Part shown: one piece after another, positions 50,177 to 59,284 of the stretch | Numbering within the stretch: position 1 is the first letter of the stretch | How the letters are laid out: every line of letters starts with the position of its first letter | NCBI GenBank assembly: GCA_964619535.1 | Contig: CAZUEX010000001.1 | Span: forward strand, 124,001-188,000 | Reading direction: 5' to 3' | Length of the DNA: 64,000 nt | From: Leptonema sp964619535 | GTDB lineage: Bacteria > Spirochaetota > Leptospiria > Leptospirales > Leptonemataceae | Translations under genes and position numbers: made by a program | The notes under the pieces: generated by a model | Database searches by the model: none | What the model was told of the DNA's origin: nothing | The model's input: the letters and a program-made list of their open reading frames with translations, nothing else

Positions 50177-51753
50177 GCGGCTCCTCCAAAGAGGTCGTAT
50201 TCCTTCTTCGCCGAGATGCGCGCCTTTTCGGCTTCAATGCGTTCCTCGGCGATCCGGATGTAGTCCCCGTTCATCTCAATGCCGATGTAGTGGCGCCCGT
50301 GCCTTATGGCTACGACTCCAGTTGTGCCTGACCCATTGAATGGATCGAGAACGGTGGCAGGCATGGGCTCAGCATGGCATGAGCATGACGGTTCTAATGA
50401 GTATTGCGTGCGCAGCGTTCGCTTCATCGACTCCAATGTCCGGCGCTTAACGTCGGAAGGATTCTGAGCGAGACCGGATCCGTAGTCTTTGGTTGCCCGA
50501 CCGTTGTATCCCCCGTTGGAATCTGCACCTGCACGTCTGAGAGACTCTTCCACGACCGGAGTCGCATCTGGGAGGATCTGAGCCTTTCGCTCCCACGGAG
50601 CCCCGCAAGCCGAGCAGACTTTCTCGGCCGTGCCGGCAAGGATGCATGGTTCGACTAATGCCTCGGGCATGACCGCGAAATGCGCTCCCTTGAAGGGTTT
50701 GATCGGCACGGTCCATACCGTGCGTCGGCGACGTGTCGGTTGAATGGCCCGGAAGGCTTCATCGCCTTTGCGGGCATCATTGCCGGCGTACTTGGAAGCG
50801 AATCCGCCTTTCTTCACAGCCTTTCGTGTACCGGGACCGTAAACAGAGGATTCCGCTACAGCCGGTAGATCGAGGTAGTAATGCGGTTTCTTTGCGAGCA
50901 AGAAGAGGTGTTCGTGCGAGCGCGTGAATCTGTCCTTCGGGCTTTCGGGCATGACACTTCCGCTCCAACCGTATTGCACTGCGTGTCCCGAGATTCCCTT
51001 GGCCCAGATGATCTCGTTGCGCAGATAGAGCCCGGTCTCGCGAAGGGCATCCTCAAAGAGGCTGGCTCGCATGCGGTTCTCAACCAACGAGACGAGGTGC
51101 CAATCGTTCGCCTGCCGCGCTTCAGCGAGAAGAGATGCCCATTCGGACAGGGTGGTTGCCGGGATAACGGAGAAGCCCTGCATGGCAAATGCGGCGCGCC
51201 AGGGTATCCCCATAAGGTCCTTCGGCTTCAGCCCCGAGCGCTGGCGATCCAATCGGAGCCGGTATTTCGGCTGGCCGGCCTTGATACCGCCGGCAGAATA
51301 GTCGCCACCAGCTCCACCGCTTCCAGCGTAAGAATCACCGAGGTTTAGCCAGATCGTCCCGTCGTCACGGAGGACTTCCGACAGCTCAGCGAAGATCATT
51401 CGCAGATGCTGGATAAACATTTCTGGAGTAGGTTCAGCGCCAAGACATCCGAACCATGCTCCGCAGAGTTCGCAGGTCTCTCCATGATCGACGATCCTTG
51501 CGTCTTGCTGAGCATCTTTAATGGATCGTCCGCCGTCGAGCGTGGATGACCGTCCATGGTGACCGCCTTTCACTGTGGTCGGTTCGGGCGTCCACCTGTG
51601 CTTGCAGCGCACATCGCCGCCCCAGATCGACCCTGGAATACCATACGATCGTAAACCGTAGTAGGGCGGGCTTGTGACCGCCATATGCACCGATTTGCGC
51701 GGAAGGGTTCTCAACCGATCGGTGACGTGACCATGTAGGATCTCGTAGCTCAT
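50173..51753 (-). CDS. Site-specific DNA methyltransferase (beta-type, TSPPY), 526 aa
   Basis: Catalytic motif IV is TSPPYYGLRSYG near the N-terminus, and motif I (DPFNGSGTTGVVAIRHGRHY) near the C-terminus, so it is a class beta amino-methyltransferase (N4 cytosine or N6 adenine). Two Cys groups (CELCGAWFGC; CSACGAPWERK, CSCH) suggest zinc binding. The large spacer probably holds the target recognition domain. No restriction partner is nearby, pointing to protection of phage DNA. Confidence 0.85.
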   Translation of the reverse strand: MSYEILHGHVTDRLRTLPRKSVHMAVTSPPYYGLRSYGIPGSIWGGDVRCKHRWTPEPTTVKGGHHGRSSTLDGGRSIKDAQQDARIVDHGETCELCGAWFGCLGAEPTPEMFIQHLRMIFAELSEVLRDDGTIWLNLGDSYAGSGGAGGDYSAGGIKAGQPKYRLRLDRQRSGLKPKDLMGIPWRAAFAMQGFSVIPATTLSEWASLLAEARQANDWHLVSLVENRMRASLFEDALRETGLYLRNEIIWAKGISGHAVQYGWSGSVMPESPKDRFTRSHEHLFLLAKKPHYYLDLPAVAESSVYGPGTRKAVKKGGFASKYAGNDARKGDEAFRAIQPTRRRRTVWTVPIKPFKGAHFAVMPEALVEPCILAGTAEKVCSACGAPWERKAQILPDATPVVEESLRRAGADSNGGYNGRATKDYGSGLAQNPSDVKRRTLESMKRTLRTQYSLEPSCSCHAEPMPATVLDPFNGSGTTGVVAIRHGRHYIGIEMNGDYIRIAEERIEAEKARISAKKEYDLFGGAA

Positions 51754-51783
51754 GCGTTTTTGATGATAGAGGATGATGCAGAC

Positions 51784-52743
51784 TCATGCAGCTTTGAAAT
51801 TTGCTTCGAGTGCTTTTTTTATTCGATGAGCGATGAGTTCTACAACGGGAACGACGACAGAGTTACCAAATTGTTTGTAGGCTTGAGTATCAGATACGAC
51901 GATCTTGAAAGCGTCTGGAAAACCCATGAGTCGGGCACACTCCCGAGGGGTTAAGCGGCGCGGAGTATGCTTCTGCGCTATGAGGATCTCGGACCCATCC
52001 TTGTAATAGCGAGCGGAGAGGGTTCGGGCTTGCTGGAAGGAAGGACGATCGATCAGTCCGTAACCGAAGCCGTTACCCATGCGCTTGTGCTTCGCATGGT
52101 GCTCCTGCAAGAACGTCCAGAGTCGCGGCGAGAGCGTGTACTTCGCATCGACTTCGTCTTCGAGGATGGTGTGGATAGGTGGAAAGACACCGGAGACGTC
52201 CGGAAGAGAGAACTGCTCTGAGACGTGGTGATCTCGGAAGCCGACTATATAAATACGCTCGCGTTTCTGCGGCACTATCGGGGCTGATGAGATGACTTTA
52301 TGGTGGACTCGATAGCCGAGGCCTTCGAGTGTTGAAAGAATAGTGCGGAACGTCCGGCCTTTATCATGCGTGCCGAGGTTCTTGACGTTCTCCAGGAAGA
52401 AGGCTGCCGGTTTGCGATCGCGAAGAATTCGAGCGATCTCAAAGAACAGCGTCCCTCGCGTCTCATCGAGGAAGCCAGAAGGTCGGCCGAGAGAGCGATT
52501 CTTTGATACGCCCGAGATCGAGAACGGCTGGCAAGGGAACCCGGCGCAAAGAATATCGAAGGCGGGCAGGGCGTCGGACGAAATCTCTCGAATATCACCC
52601 GCTGGCCGCTCGCCGAAATTCGCTTCATAGCTCTTCTGGCAGTGCCTGTCGAATTCCGACGAGAATACGCATTGCATTCCTTCGGACTCAAAGGCGAGGC
52701 GGATGCCGCCAATGCCGGCGAAGAGATCTATGAAGCGCAGCAT
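51784..52743 (-). CDS. C5 cytosine DNA methyltransferase, 319 aa
   Basis: Motif I FIDLFAGIGGIRLAFE, motif IV with catalytic Cys AGFPCQPFSISG, motif VI ENVKNL, motif VIII QKRERIYIVGF and motif X NSVVVPVV are all present in the usual order. The start MLRFIDLF at 52743 is favoured over a longer upstream extension. It probably modifies phage DNA against host restriction. It follows an unknown phage gene by two bases. Confidence 0.9.
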   Translation of the reverse strand: MLRFIDLFAGIGGIRLAFESEGMQCVFSSEFDRHCQKSYEANFGERPAGDIREISSDALPAFDILCAGFPCQPFSISGVSKNRSLGRPSGFLDETRGTLFFEIARILRDRKPAAFFLENVKNLGTHDKGRTFRTILSTLEGLGYRVHHKVISSAPIVPQKRERIYIVGFRDHHVSEQFSLPDVSGVFPPIHTILEDEVDAKYTLSPRLWTFLQEHHAKHKRMGNGFGYGLIDRPSFQQARTLSARYYKDGSEILIAQKHTPRRLTPRECARLMGFPDAFKIVVSDTQAYKQFGNSVVVPVVELIAHRIKKALEANFKAA

Positions 52744-52745
52744 CG

Positions 52746-53459
52746 TTATCCTACCACCGTGATTATGTCGCTTTCTCCGACCAAAGAACGCAGGTGATCC
52801 CGCAGCAAAGAAATGGCTCGTTGCTGCCACATCCCGCCGTCAGCCTCAAAGAGCGCGAACACGATTTCTTCCCCTCGGTTTTTCGTGGCACGGAGGACGA
52901 ACTGTGACTCAGGTTGCTCCGCCTCCGGAAACGTGCGATAGGGGCGGAGATGGTACGCCTGTTTGAAGGTTTCCACGGCCTTCATGGAGAGACCCGCTTT
53001 AACTTGCACAGCCTGAGCGATGCCATTATCCGTTTGCTCCAGCTCGCGGACATCACTCACCTTTGAGGCAAGCAGAATGATCTCGCGCAGATCGTCGGTC
53101 GGATCGAAACAGGTTTGCAGGCCGATGATGAAATCCTCCTGCGGATGAAACTGGTTGAAGGCAAAACCTTTGGCTTTCCACTCTGCCGTCACGATGGTCG
53201 ATCGTTGCTGGAACGGGCCTTTCGCAGGAAGATAGGCAGCGATACGGCGTTCGTTCAGAACGGCAATGTGGATGCGTTCTTTGGGTACATCCGGAGACGT
53301 CTTCAGCCAATCGACAAGGCCTTCTGTGGTATGGAGCGATACCGTTGGATATTCGGGTTCGTGGACAGGTTTTCCGCCGGACCAATAGGTCCGCCCGTTG
53401 ACTTCTGTGGTGACCGGTTCCGCAAGACCGATCACATACTTGAGCGCTTCTGCGATCAT
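52746..53459 (-). CDS. Conserved phage protein of unknown role, 237 aa
   Basis: The order of conserved features (TVSLHTTEGLVDWLK; FNQFHPQEDFIIGLQTCFD; YHLRPYRTFPEAEQPESQF; FEADGGMWQQRAISLLRDHL) recalls a family seen in many phages next to recombination genes, without a settled function. It overlaps nothing and is followed by the C5 methyltransferase. Expression in the recombination operon suggests a role in DNA handling. Confidence 0.55.
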   Translation of the reverse strand: MIAEALKYVIGLAEPVTTEVNGRTYWSGGKPVHEPEYPTVSLHTTEGLVDWLKTSPDVPKERIHIAVLNERRIAAYLPAKGPFQQRSTIVTAEWKAKGFAFNQFHPQEDFIIGLQTCFDPTDDLREIILLASKVSDVRELEQTDNGIAQAVQVKAGLSMKAVETFKQAYHLRPYRTFPEAEQPESQFVLRATKNRGEEIVFALFEADGGMWQQRAISLLRDHLRSLVGESDIITVVG

Positions 53460-53816
53460 CTACTTCTCCTCTCCGACGACTCGGAGCGATGGTTTCTGCT
53501 CGCCTTCCTGAAAGAGCCCGGCCTGCCGTGCAGCGAGTTGAACGGCTTTGGGTTTCTTCCCTGAGACGAGATGAATGGTTGTCTGGACCGGTTGTGTCGG
53601 TGCCAGCTTCGATGTTGCATCAATCTGCACGGTAGCCATGTCTCTGGCTTTCGTGGGTTTGATGCGCATCTTTATATTGATTTCCCTGAGCTTATCAGGG
53701 TCGGTGTTCTCATCCATGATGTTTGAGAGCACTTTCTCCAATTCGCACTGGAATTTTTCTTCGACGACTCCGCCGTCCAGGTCTGACAGCTTCACGTCTT
53801 TCCATTGTTCTACCAT
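53460..53816 (-). CDS. Conserved small phage protein, 118 aa
   Basis: It starts after CAAAGGAGGTTTT, a strong ribosome site. It has an acidic N-terminal helix (LEKVLSNIMDENTDPDKLRE) and a beta-type second half (KMRIKPTKARDMATVQIDAT). Such proteins often accompany the gene downstream of it in phage recombination clusters. Function unknown. Confidence 0.5.
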   Translation of the reverse strand: MVEQWKDVKLSDLDGGVVEEKFQCELEKVLSNIMDENTDPDKLREINIKMRIKPTKARDMATVQIDATSKLAPTQPVQTTIHLVSGKKPKAVQLAARQAGLFQEGEQKPSLRVVGEEK

Positions 53817-53833
53817 AAAACCTCCTTTGGGAG

Positions 53834-56146
53834 TTATGCGGCTTCGACAAGCGCCTGTCCGGCGCCGACCCGAATCGTCGCATCAGCTTGCGCTGCGATC
53901 TCGGGCTTGTGGGTAACGTAGATGACTTGATCGAAGTTTCCGCGCTTCATCACTGATCGGAGCATCTCCAGATACGTGTGAGCGTTGGTTGCATCGAGTG
54001 CAGCGGTCGTTTCATCACGGATCAGGGTTCTGAGATCAGCGGCGGAATGTTGGCGCTTATATAGAGCCAGGCCGAGGCTGATCGCTTCTTTCAGCATAGC
54101 CTGTTCGCCGCCGGACTTATTCTCAACGTCTGCGATGACTTCTTTCTCGTTATCATAAACGAGGATCTCCATTGCCTCTCTGAGGGTGCCATTTCCGGCA
54201 GCCCTCTGTGTTTTAATTTCGACTTGGAATCTCGTCCCGTAGGTGTCGGTAAGGATCGCATTGATTGCGGCCGAGATGGCTGGACCGGCTGCGTCGATGA
54301 GGAGCGCGCGGGCACCTTTCGGGCCGAGACCCTCCCTGAGAATGCCATAGATGCGTTCTTTTTCGAGGAGACCTTTGAGGCGGGCATCCAGGGCAGCGAT
54401 GCGTTCTTCAACTGCCTGTGCGTTTGCCACCGCCGAGCGAAGCTCGCCGATCCGGGCGATTAGGCTCTTCTGGCGCTCGGTATCCATAGCGATGACCTGT
54501 TTCAACGCGTCGTAGCGTTCTGCCAAACGTTGTGTCTCTTCGCTCTTGCCGGCGGTATCAATGCGTCGTTGCAGGTCGCCGATCCGATCTTCCAGTTGGA
54601 GTATGGATGCTTCGAGTTCTTCCTTCTGCGTCTCGTAGGTCTGGATCTTCTCTCGGGCCAGTTCCAGATTGGGCAATAGGCTTGCATCTTTTTGGTAAGT
54701 GTTTTGCTCAGCCAGGAGTTCGGCAATAGCGGTGCGCCCGCGCTGGACCGCGCGCCGGGCAGCTTCGACTTCGTCGATGCCAACCTGTCGTGCCATCTTG
54801 TTGAGCGCATCGATGCGTTCGCGAAGCTCTTGTTCGGCCGCGAGATCGATCTGTGAGTCGATCGTGGCGATGGCTACCTTCGCTCCGGCCACATCGGCCG
54901 TTAATTTGTCCACACTCTGAGCCGCTGACCTCGCGTCGGCAAGGAGCGTACATTCATTACTCATGGGAGTCCCGCCACAAGGGACCTGCTGAAGGAGTGC
55001 AGAACGGCGCTGCGCCTCTGAGAGGCGCGCTTCGATCGAGGATAGTTCGCGAACGTGCGTCTCCCGATCAAGGGAGAGGGCTTCGCGGACACGAGTCTTC
55101 TCGCGCAGTCGCCCCTCTGCTGTCAGTATTTCGGCAAGGATGGCATCGCGCTCGCGCTTTGCCTTCTGCTCGGCCTGTTCGAGTGCGCGTTCGTTGGAGT
55201 GATTGGTTTGCTCTGCATCGCGAATTTCGATCGCCAGACGCTGATACTCCGATGCTGCATGCCGGATCTCGTTCTCTCTATTAAGCAAGAGAGTGCGATT
55301 GTTTGCGATACGCTCGGCGAGGTCTTTGATCTGGGAACGTTTCGACTCTCCTTCGGCTTCCAGTTCATGGAGGGTATCAACGAGTTCACGCGTGCCTTGT
55401 TCGTTGGCTTTTGCGTCTGCGAGTGCTTGCTGTGCAACCTCAAGATCAGCGGTTTTGCGGGCGAGTTCGGTGGAGAGGGTGCGCTCTTCCGATTCGGTTG
55501 TGCTGAGTTCCAGTGAGAGTTCATCCGCAGACGCTTGGAGGACGTCGATGGCTTTGATCTGAGTCCTCAGATCATCAATGAGCCTCGAAAGATCCGCGTG
55601 TGCCTTCGCCACCATTTCGAGAGGCTCTTCGAACTCAAACAGAGAGAGGACGTCGTCCAGTAGCCCGCGCCGTTCCTTCTCATCGAGGGCGGTGATTCCG
55701 CCACGACCGGATTGCGCGGCATAGACTGACGCCAGGTAAAGCTGCTCGGTGAGTCCAGTGTAGCGGAAGAATTCCGCGTCAAACTCGGCTTTCTTTCCTT
55801 CCGTCACAGCGACACCGTCAATGTAGAGATAGGGGGTCTGCTTCTTCGCAATCCCGTCGATCAGGCGGACGATGCGGATGATGTGACCGTTCATCTCGAA
55901 CGTGAGATCAATTTTTCCTCCTTTATTCGGAAAGGAGGTATAGATCACCCCGTCGTCCTTCATGCCAGCGGCCGGCTTACGGTTGGGAACTCGTCCGAAC
56001 ATAGCGGAATGAATAGAATCGAGGACGGAAGTCTTTCCCGACCCGTTTGGGCCGACGAGTGCAACGGTCTCTGCGTCCGGGAAGTCGATGGTCGTTTCTT
56101 GGGGGAACGCGATGTTCCCGGCGATGGTTATACTTCTGAACTTCAT
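53834..56146 (-). CDS. sbcC: SbcC/Rad50-like SMC-family ATPase, 770 aa
   Basis: Walker A LVGPNGSGKTSVLDS is near the start, and the signature (NKSGGEQAMLKEAISLGLAL) and Walker B/D-loop (LIRDETTAALDATN) near the end. The two are separated by a long coiled coil with a central Cys pair (CGGTPMSNEC) in the place of the zinc hook. Walker B shows RDET instead of the usual DEP. It works with the Mre11/SbcD-type nuclease from the overlapping gene on DNA ends. Confidence 0.85.
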   Translation of the reverse strand: MKFRSITIAGNIAFPQETTIDFPDAETVALVGPNGSGKTSVLDSIHSAMFGRVPNRKPAAGMKDDGVIYTSFPNKGGKIDLTFEMNGHIIRIVRLIDGIAKKQTPYLYIDGVAVTEGKKAEFDAEFFRYTGLTEQLYLASVYAAQSGRGGITALDEKERRGLLDDVLSLFEFEEPLEMVAKAHADLSRLIDDLRTQIKAIDVLQASADELSLELSTTESEERTLSTELARKTADLEVAQQALADAKANEQGTRELVDTLHELEAEGESKRSQIKDLAERIANNRTLLLNRENEIRHAASEYQRLAIEIRDAEQTNHSNERALEQAEQKAKRERDAILAEILTAEGRLREKTRVREALSLDRETHVRELSSIEARLSEAQRRSALLQQVPCGGTPMSNECTLLADARSAAQSVDKLTADVAGAKVAIATIDSQIDLAAEQELRERIDALNKMARQVGIDEVEAARRAVQRGRTAIAELLAEQNTYQKDASLLPNLELAREKIQTYETQKEELEASILQLEDRIGDLQRRIDTAGKSEETQRLAERYDALKQVIAMDTERQKSLIARIGELRSAVANAQAVEERIAALDARLKGLLEKERIYGILREGLGPKGARALLIDAAGPAISAAINAILTDTYGTRFQVEIKTQRAAGNGTLREAMEILVYDNEKEVIADVENKSGGEQAMLKEAISLGLALYKRQHSAADLRTLIRDETTAALDATNAHTYLEMLRSVMKRGNFDQVIYVTHKPEIAAQADATIRVGAGQALVEAA

Positions 56147-57243
56147 GCTGCCTCCTCCATCGGGGCGGCCGAGGTGATCTCGCGAAAAGCTGATACGCAG
56201 GCCTCAATGTCCTCAGCGGGAAAGGCCTTCGCTTCCATCCAGACCACGAGACGTTCCTCGATGGATTGCTTTTCAGCGATCTCTGCATTGCGGATTGCCG
56301 TTTCGAAGATGATCTGTCGCTCGATCTTGAGTTGAGCTCCCTCGAACACCTTCAGGACGTCGGACAGATCGACCTGAGCGAGCTCGCTCTGGCGGACCGT
56401 ATAACGGAAGCGTACCTTTGCGCCGACAAACGAACCGGACGGAAGGGCGTACTTTAGGCCGGTTCCTTCCCATGCATTGTCAAACGTGAACTGATCGGTT
56501 TGAGGAATGGGATGGAAAGCCGGGGCTCCATAGTCCCGTCCGTCGATTTCCCATATCAGGATCCCTTTCTCGCCGGCCTCGCCGAACGTCTGCCGCGTGA
56601 TAGATCCGGAATAGGCAATCAGCTCCGAGAGGCTTTGCTGCGCGTGGTAATGCCCGAGCATCACAGGGCAGCCGAAACTCATGAGCTTCGCCAGGGAGAG
56701 ATGGATGCCATTCTGCCGGGGAATGAATCCTGAATCAAGGCGAGCGCCGTCTACGACTGCATGAGCGAGCACGATGGACGGGCCTTTATGTGATTGGATT
56801 CGCTGGAAGTAGTCGTCCAGGATATGACCGAAGAGTTCAGTGCCGATCTCCGCCATTTCTTCGCGAGAACTCGCCAGTTGAGCGATGGCAGAGGCGCTGA
56901 AGTGGGGGACTGTCAGTACCTGAAGATCTCCCAGCATTGCGATGCCGGGCTTCTCGAAGACGTGCACCCCTGGGGCGATTCGCAACGTATCCAGTTCGCC
57001 TGCAAGGTCGTGATTTCCGCGCACGATCACCACCTCAATACTGTGCGCGAGGAGCGTCTCTAAGAACCGCGTGAACTGTTCGCGCTGTGTGCGCGTCGCT
57101 TCGGCCTCGTAGATGTCTCCGGATATCGCGCAGAGGGCAACCCCCTCTCGTTTCATGATGTCGGCCGCCTCCATGAGGGCGACCGCCTCTGGACTGTCTG
57201 CTCCACCCCGTAGGTGGATGTCAGCAATGTGTGCTACTTTCAC
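56143..57243 (-). CDS. sbcD: SbcD/Mre11-like nuclease, 366 aa
   Basis: Phosphoesterase motifs are in order: VAHIADIHLRGG, ALCAISGDIYE, VVIVRGNHDLAGE, SIVLAHAVVDG and VMLGHYHAQQSL, giving the metal-binding D, H and N residues. It is an exo/endonuclease subunit that pairs with the SbcC-like ATPase, with which it overlaps by four bases. It would process DNA ends or hairpins in replication and recombination. Confidence 0.85.
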   Translation of the reverse strand: MKVAHIADIHLRGGADSPEAVALMEAADIMKREGVALCAISGDIYEAEATRTQREQFTRFLETLLAHSIEVVIVRGNHDLAGELDTLRIAPGVHVFEKPGIAMLGDLQVLTVPHFSASAIAQLASSREEMAEIGTELFGHILDDYFQRIQSHKGPSIVLAHAVVDGARLDSGFIPRQNGIHLSLAKLMSFGCPVMLGHYHAQQSLSELIAYSGSITRQTFGEAGEKGILIWEIDGRDYGAPAFHPIPQTDQFTFDNAWEGTGLKYALPSGSFVGAKVRFRYTVRQSELAQVDLSDVLKVFEGAQLKIERQIIFETAIRNAEIAEKQSIEERLVVWMEAKAFPAEDIEACVSAFREITSAAPMEEAA

Positions 57244-58103
57244 AGTTTTGCTCCTTTCAGGCGGTTCTTGCCTTCTACGTAGTAGGTATGCAATGCTCGC
57301 TTTTCGATGTCCGGAAGGTCAGAGGCACGAGCATCTTGATAGTACCGGTCGAGTTCATCGAGAGTTGTCGCAGATGTGAAACGATCGATGTAGGCCTGTA
57401 CTCTATTAACGCCTGGATCGTAGAGAAGGCGCGCAGCATTGCCTGCTCTGTGTTGGATGAGTTTTTCAGCTTCGGACCCAGGTTCGTATTGCGTCTTCAC
57501 GACGACCCACAGCCTCTGTGCTTCTCGTCGCGGAATCTGCGTAGGAATCGTGAGCAATTCCTTGATCGCATTGCGTCGGGCTTTCTTATCTGTGCTCTCG
57601 ATTATGTGAGCCTGGGTTGTACCCTTGCTCGTCTTGATGGGTTGTGCCTTTCCGGATTCAGGCCCTATGAGCAGAGTGCCATCGGGGAGGCGAATCTGTG
57701 CAGAATAGAGTATCCGCCAATAAGGCGTTCCTTCTATCTCGATCTGCCCTTCTGTGGTCTTAACCAATTCGATCCCAGCGGCAAGACCGATGCGGATGAC
57801 GAATTCAGCGGAAAGCATGACATGACCCGGCTTCAATGGAACTTCTCGATTCTCGAAGTCGCTTTCGTCCCAGAAATCCTCATCCCGACATTCAATGAAC
57901 TGTGGATGGAGCTTGGCGCCGGCCGGGAGATTGCTCATAGCGAACTGCGTGAAGAGCACAAGGCTATATTTATCCGGCGGGAACGCTTTGTGAAACGCGG
58001 CGAGCCGATCTTCCGGATTGGCGTAGGCGGCCGGATTGATCTCACCGTTGGCGTTGATCACCGACAGAGCGGCGGCTGGTTTTTCTTTTTCGAATAGTGC
58101 CAT
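57240..58103 (-). CDS. Recombination-associated phage protein, possible ssDNA-annealing protein, 287 aa
   Basis: It overlaps the SbcD-like gene by ATGA. The mid part (LSAEFVIRIGLAAGIELVKT, then DKKARRNAIKELLTIP) and the basic C-terminal half fit the look of phage annealing proteins (RecT/Erf/Rad52-like), but no decisive motif is recognisable. Its position upstream of SbcD/SbcC supports a recombination role. Alternatives are a nuclease cofactor or a replication protein. Confidence 0.4.
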   Translation of the reverse strand: MALFEKEKPAAALSVINANGEINPAAYANPEDRLAAFHKAFPPDKYSLVLFTQFAMSNLPAGAKLHPQFIECRDEDFWDESDFENREVPLKPGHVMLSAEFVIRIGLAAGIELVKTTEGQIEIEGTPYWRILYSAQIRLPDGTLLIGPESGKAQPIKTSKGTTQAHIIESTDKKARRNAIKELLTIPTQIPRREAQRLWVVVKTQYEPGSEAEKLIQHRAGNAARLLYDPGVNRVQAYIDRFTSATTLDELDRYYQDARASDLPDIEKRALHTYYVEGKNRLKGAKL

Positions 58104-58111
58104 AGTTTTCC

Positions 58112-58396
58112 TCAGTTATTAGAATATGCAGGGCTGAACTGCACCCAGATCGTTGCGTCTTCCACAGCCATGCCGACTGGTCGAACCGGAAGCCTCTCCG
58201 TTATCCGCTCATCCTTCGCAAGGCAGCAATACTCGTTCGAGTTGGCTAACTCAAAGAGACGCATGGACGGCATGGCCACTGAGACAGGACAACTGTCCAT
58301 GTCGGCGGCCGACCTCATCGGATTGATGATTCGCCCTTTGCGGATGTACAGGAGAGGCTTCATGGATAGTTCGCTCCTGCCTGGTAGTTTCTTCAT
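58112..58396 (-). CDS. Hypothetical small protein, 94 aa
   Basis: ATG at 58396 follows GAAGGAAACGAGC, a good ribosome site. It is basic at the start (MKKLPGRSELSMKPLLYIRK) and has several Met and Cys later, ending VQFSPAYSNN. It begins the minus-strand recombination operon just after the tRNA gene. No family is recognised. Confidence 0.45.
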   Translation of the reverse strand: MKKLPGRSELSMKPLLYIRKGRIINPMRSAADMDSCPVSVAMPSMRLFELANSNEYCCLAKDERITERLPVRPVGMAVEDATIWVQFSPAYSNN

Positions 58397-58422
58397 GCTC
58401 GTTTCCTTCATATTAATTCAAG

Positions 58423-58495
58423 TAGCGGGAGTCGGACTCGAACCGACGACCTCAAAGGTTATGAGCCTTGCACGCTACCGCTGCGCTATCCCGCG
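58423..58495 (-). tRNA. tRNA-Met (anticodon CAT)
   Basis: A 73-base cloverleaf on the minus strand is complete: acceptor CGCGGGA with TCCCGCT (mismatch at position 1-72), D arm with GCGC/GCGT, anticodon loop CTCATAA (anticodon 58461-58463), T arm GTCGG-TTCGAGT-CCGAC, discriminator A. CCA is not encoded. It could also be an Ile2-type tRNA, if the C of CAT is modified, but Met is the simpler reading. Phage tRNAs compensate for codon use. Confidence 0.85.
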
Positions 58496-58544
58496 ATATT
58501 CCTGGCCCTTGCGGGTTCAGGCTTCCAGGTAGCCTTCACGATTT

Positions 58545-58760
58545 TCAATTCCTCAGATCGTCCCGGAGCATATCCTCGATCATCTGCTCGCATCGGGCTC
58601 GCTCGTTACGTGCGGTGTCGATGACAGCTTGCCGGCTGTATTCTGGGCCGAAGGCGCGCTCGCGCTCATAGCTGATTGACTCTTCCGTTTCAATGAGCCG
58701 GTCGATCTCTTGCAGATTGTTGCAGAGAGCGACCATACGCTGCAAAGGTAGTGATCTCAT
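58545..58760 (-). CDS. Small charged helical protein, 71 aa
   Basis: ATG at 58760 follows GGAGGAATAT, a perfect ribosome site. The product is a single charged helix (LQEIDRLIETEESISYERER ... NERARCEQMIEDML). Coiled-coil interactions are likely. It lies at the start of the minus-strand block, ahead of the tRNA. No family is recognised. Confidence 0.55.
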   Translation of the reverse strand: MRSLPLQRMVALCNNLQEIDRLIETEESISYERERAFGPEYSRQAVIDTARNERARCEQMIEDMLRDDLRN

Positions 58761-58883
58761 ATATTCCTCCAGTTCCCCGGTCCCTTTCGGGTCTCACGGC
58801 TCCGGGCGCCGCTTCTCGGATCCCTCTTGTTTGTATGACAGTTATCAAATGCCGGATTCGAACCGGTGCGTTCAGCATTCGTA

Positions 58884-59045
58884 CTAACGCTCTTCCTCAA
58901 ACCTCCGGTGTTCTTTCTGGCCCTTAACGACTGACACAAGTGCCAGGGGCCGAACGATCCCCTCAATGCTGGAATTCGGCAAATCGTGGATTACGACCAC
59001 GGGTTCGTAGAGCGACAAGACCGTTCCAGAATAACCACTTGGCAT
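58884..59045 (-). CDS. Possible small protein, 53 aa
   Basis: The frame from ATG 59045 (MPSGYSGTVLSLYEPVVVIH and on) ends in a charged tail EHRRFEEER. Codon use looks protein-like, and TCAGGAG lies upstream, though rather far. A longer TTG-started version is possible. No family is recognised. A T-loop-like stretch (GGTTCGAATCC) follows its stop. Confidence 0.35.
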   Translation of the reverse strand: MPSGYSGTVLSLYEPVVVIHDLPNSSIEGIVRPLALVSVVKGQKEHRRFEEER

Positions 59046-59284
59046 CGCACAAAGGCGGGCTCCTGACAAATCACTGCCGCTGACAGGTTGGAATGTAGCA
59101 TGGGGGAAAGGGGAAATCAATCCAAAAATGGTGAAAAGTGGCGAAAAAGCTACGAAAATGGCGGGTGGTGGTAGGCTGGGGCGGGAAGAGTTGCATTCGG
59201 ATAGTCAGCGCTGGGAGACGAAGGGGCACTTTCTATCATGTGATTTATTGTTGACAATGTGTCTGTCAGAGGGCAGAAACGAGT
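59046..59284. other. Intergenic region between divergent units
   Basis: No gene is supported. It holds a TTGACA (59252-59257) that could be a -35 box for the membrane protein at 59285, without a convincing -10. Confidence 0.3.

Noticed and set aside
58853..58885. Possible second tRNA next to tRNA-Met (GGTTCGAATCC T-loop-like sequence on the minus strand)
   Set aside because: Only the T arm is recognisable. No matching acceptor stem or 7-base anticodon loop with a 5-bp stem could be drawn.
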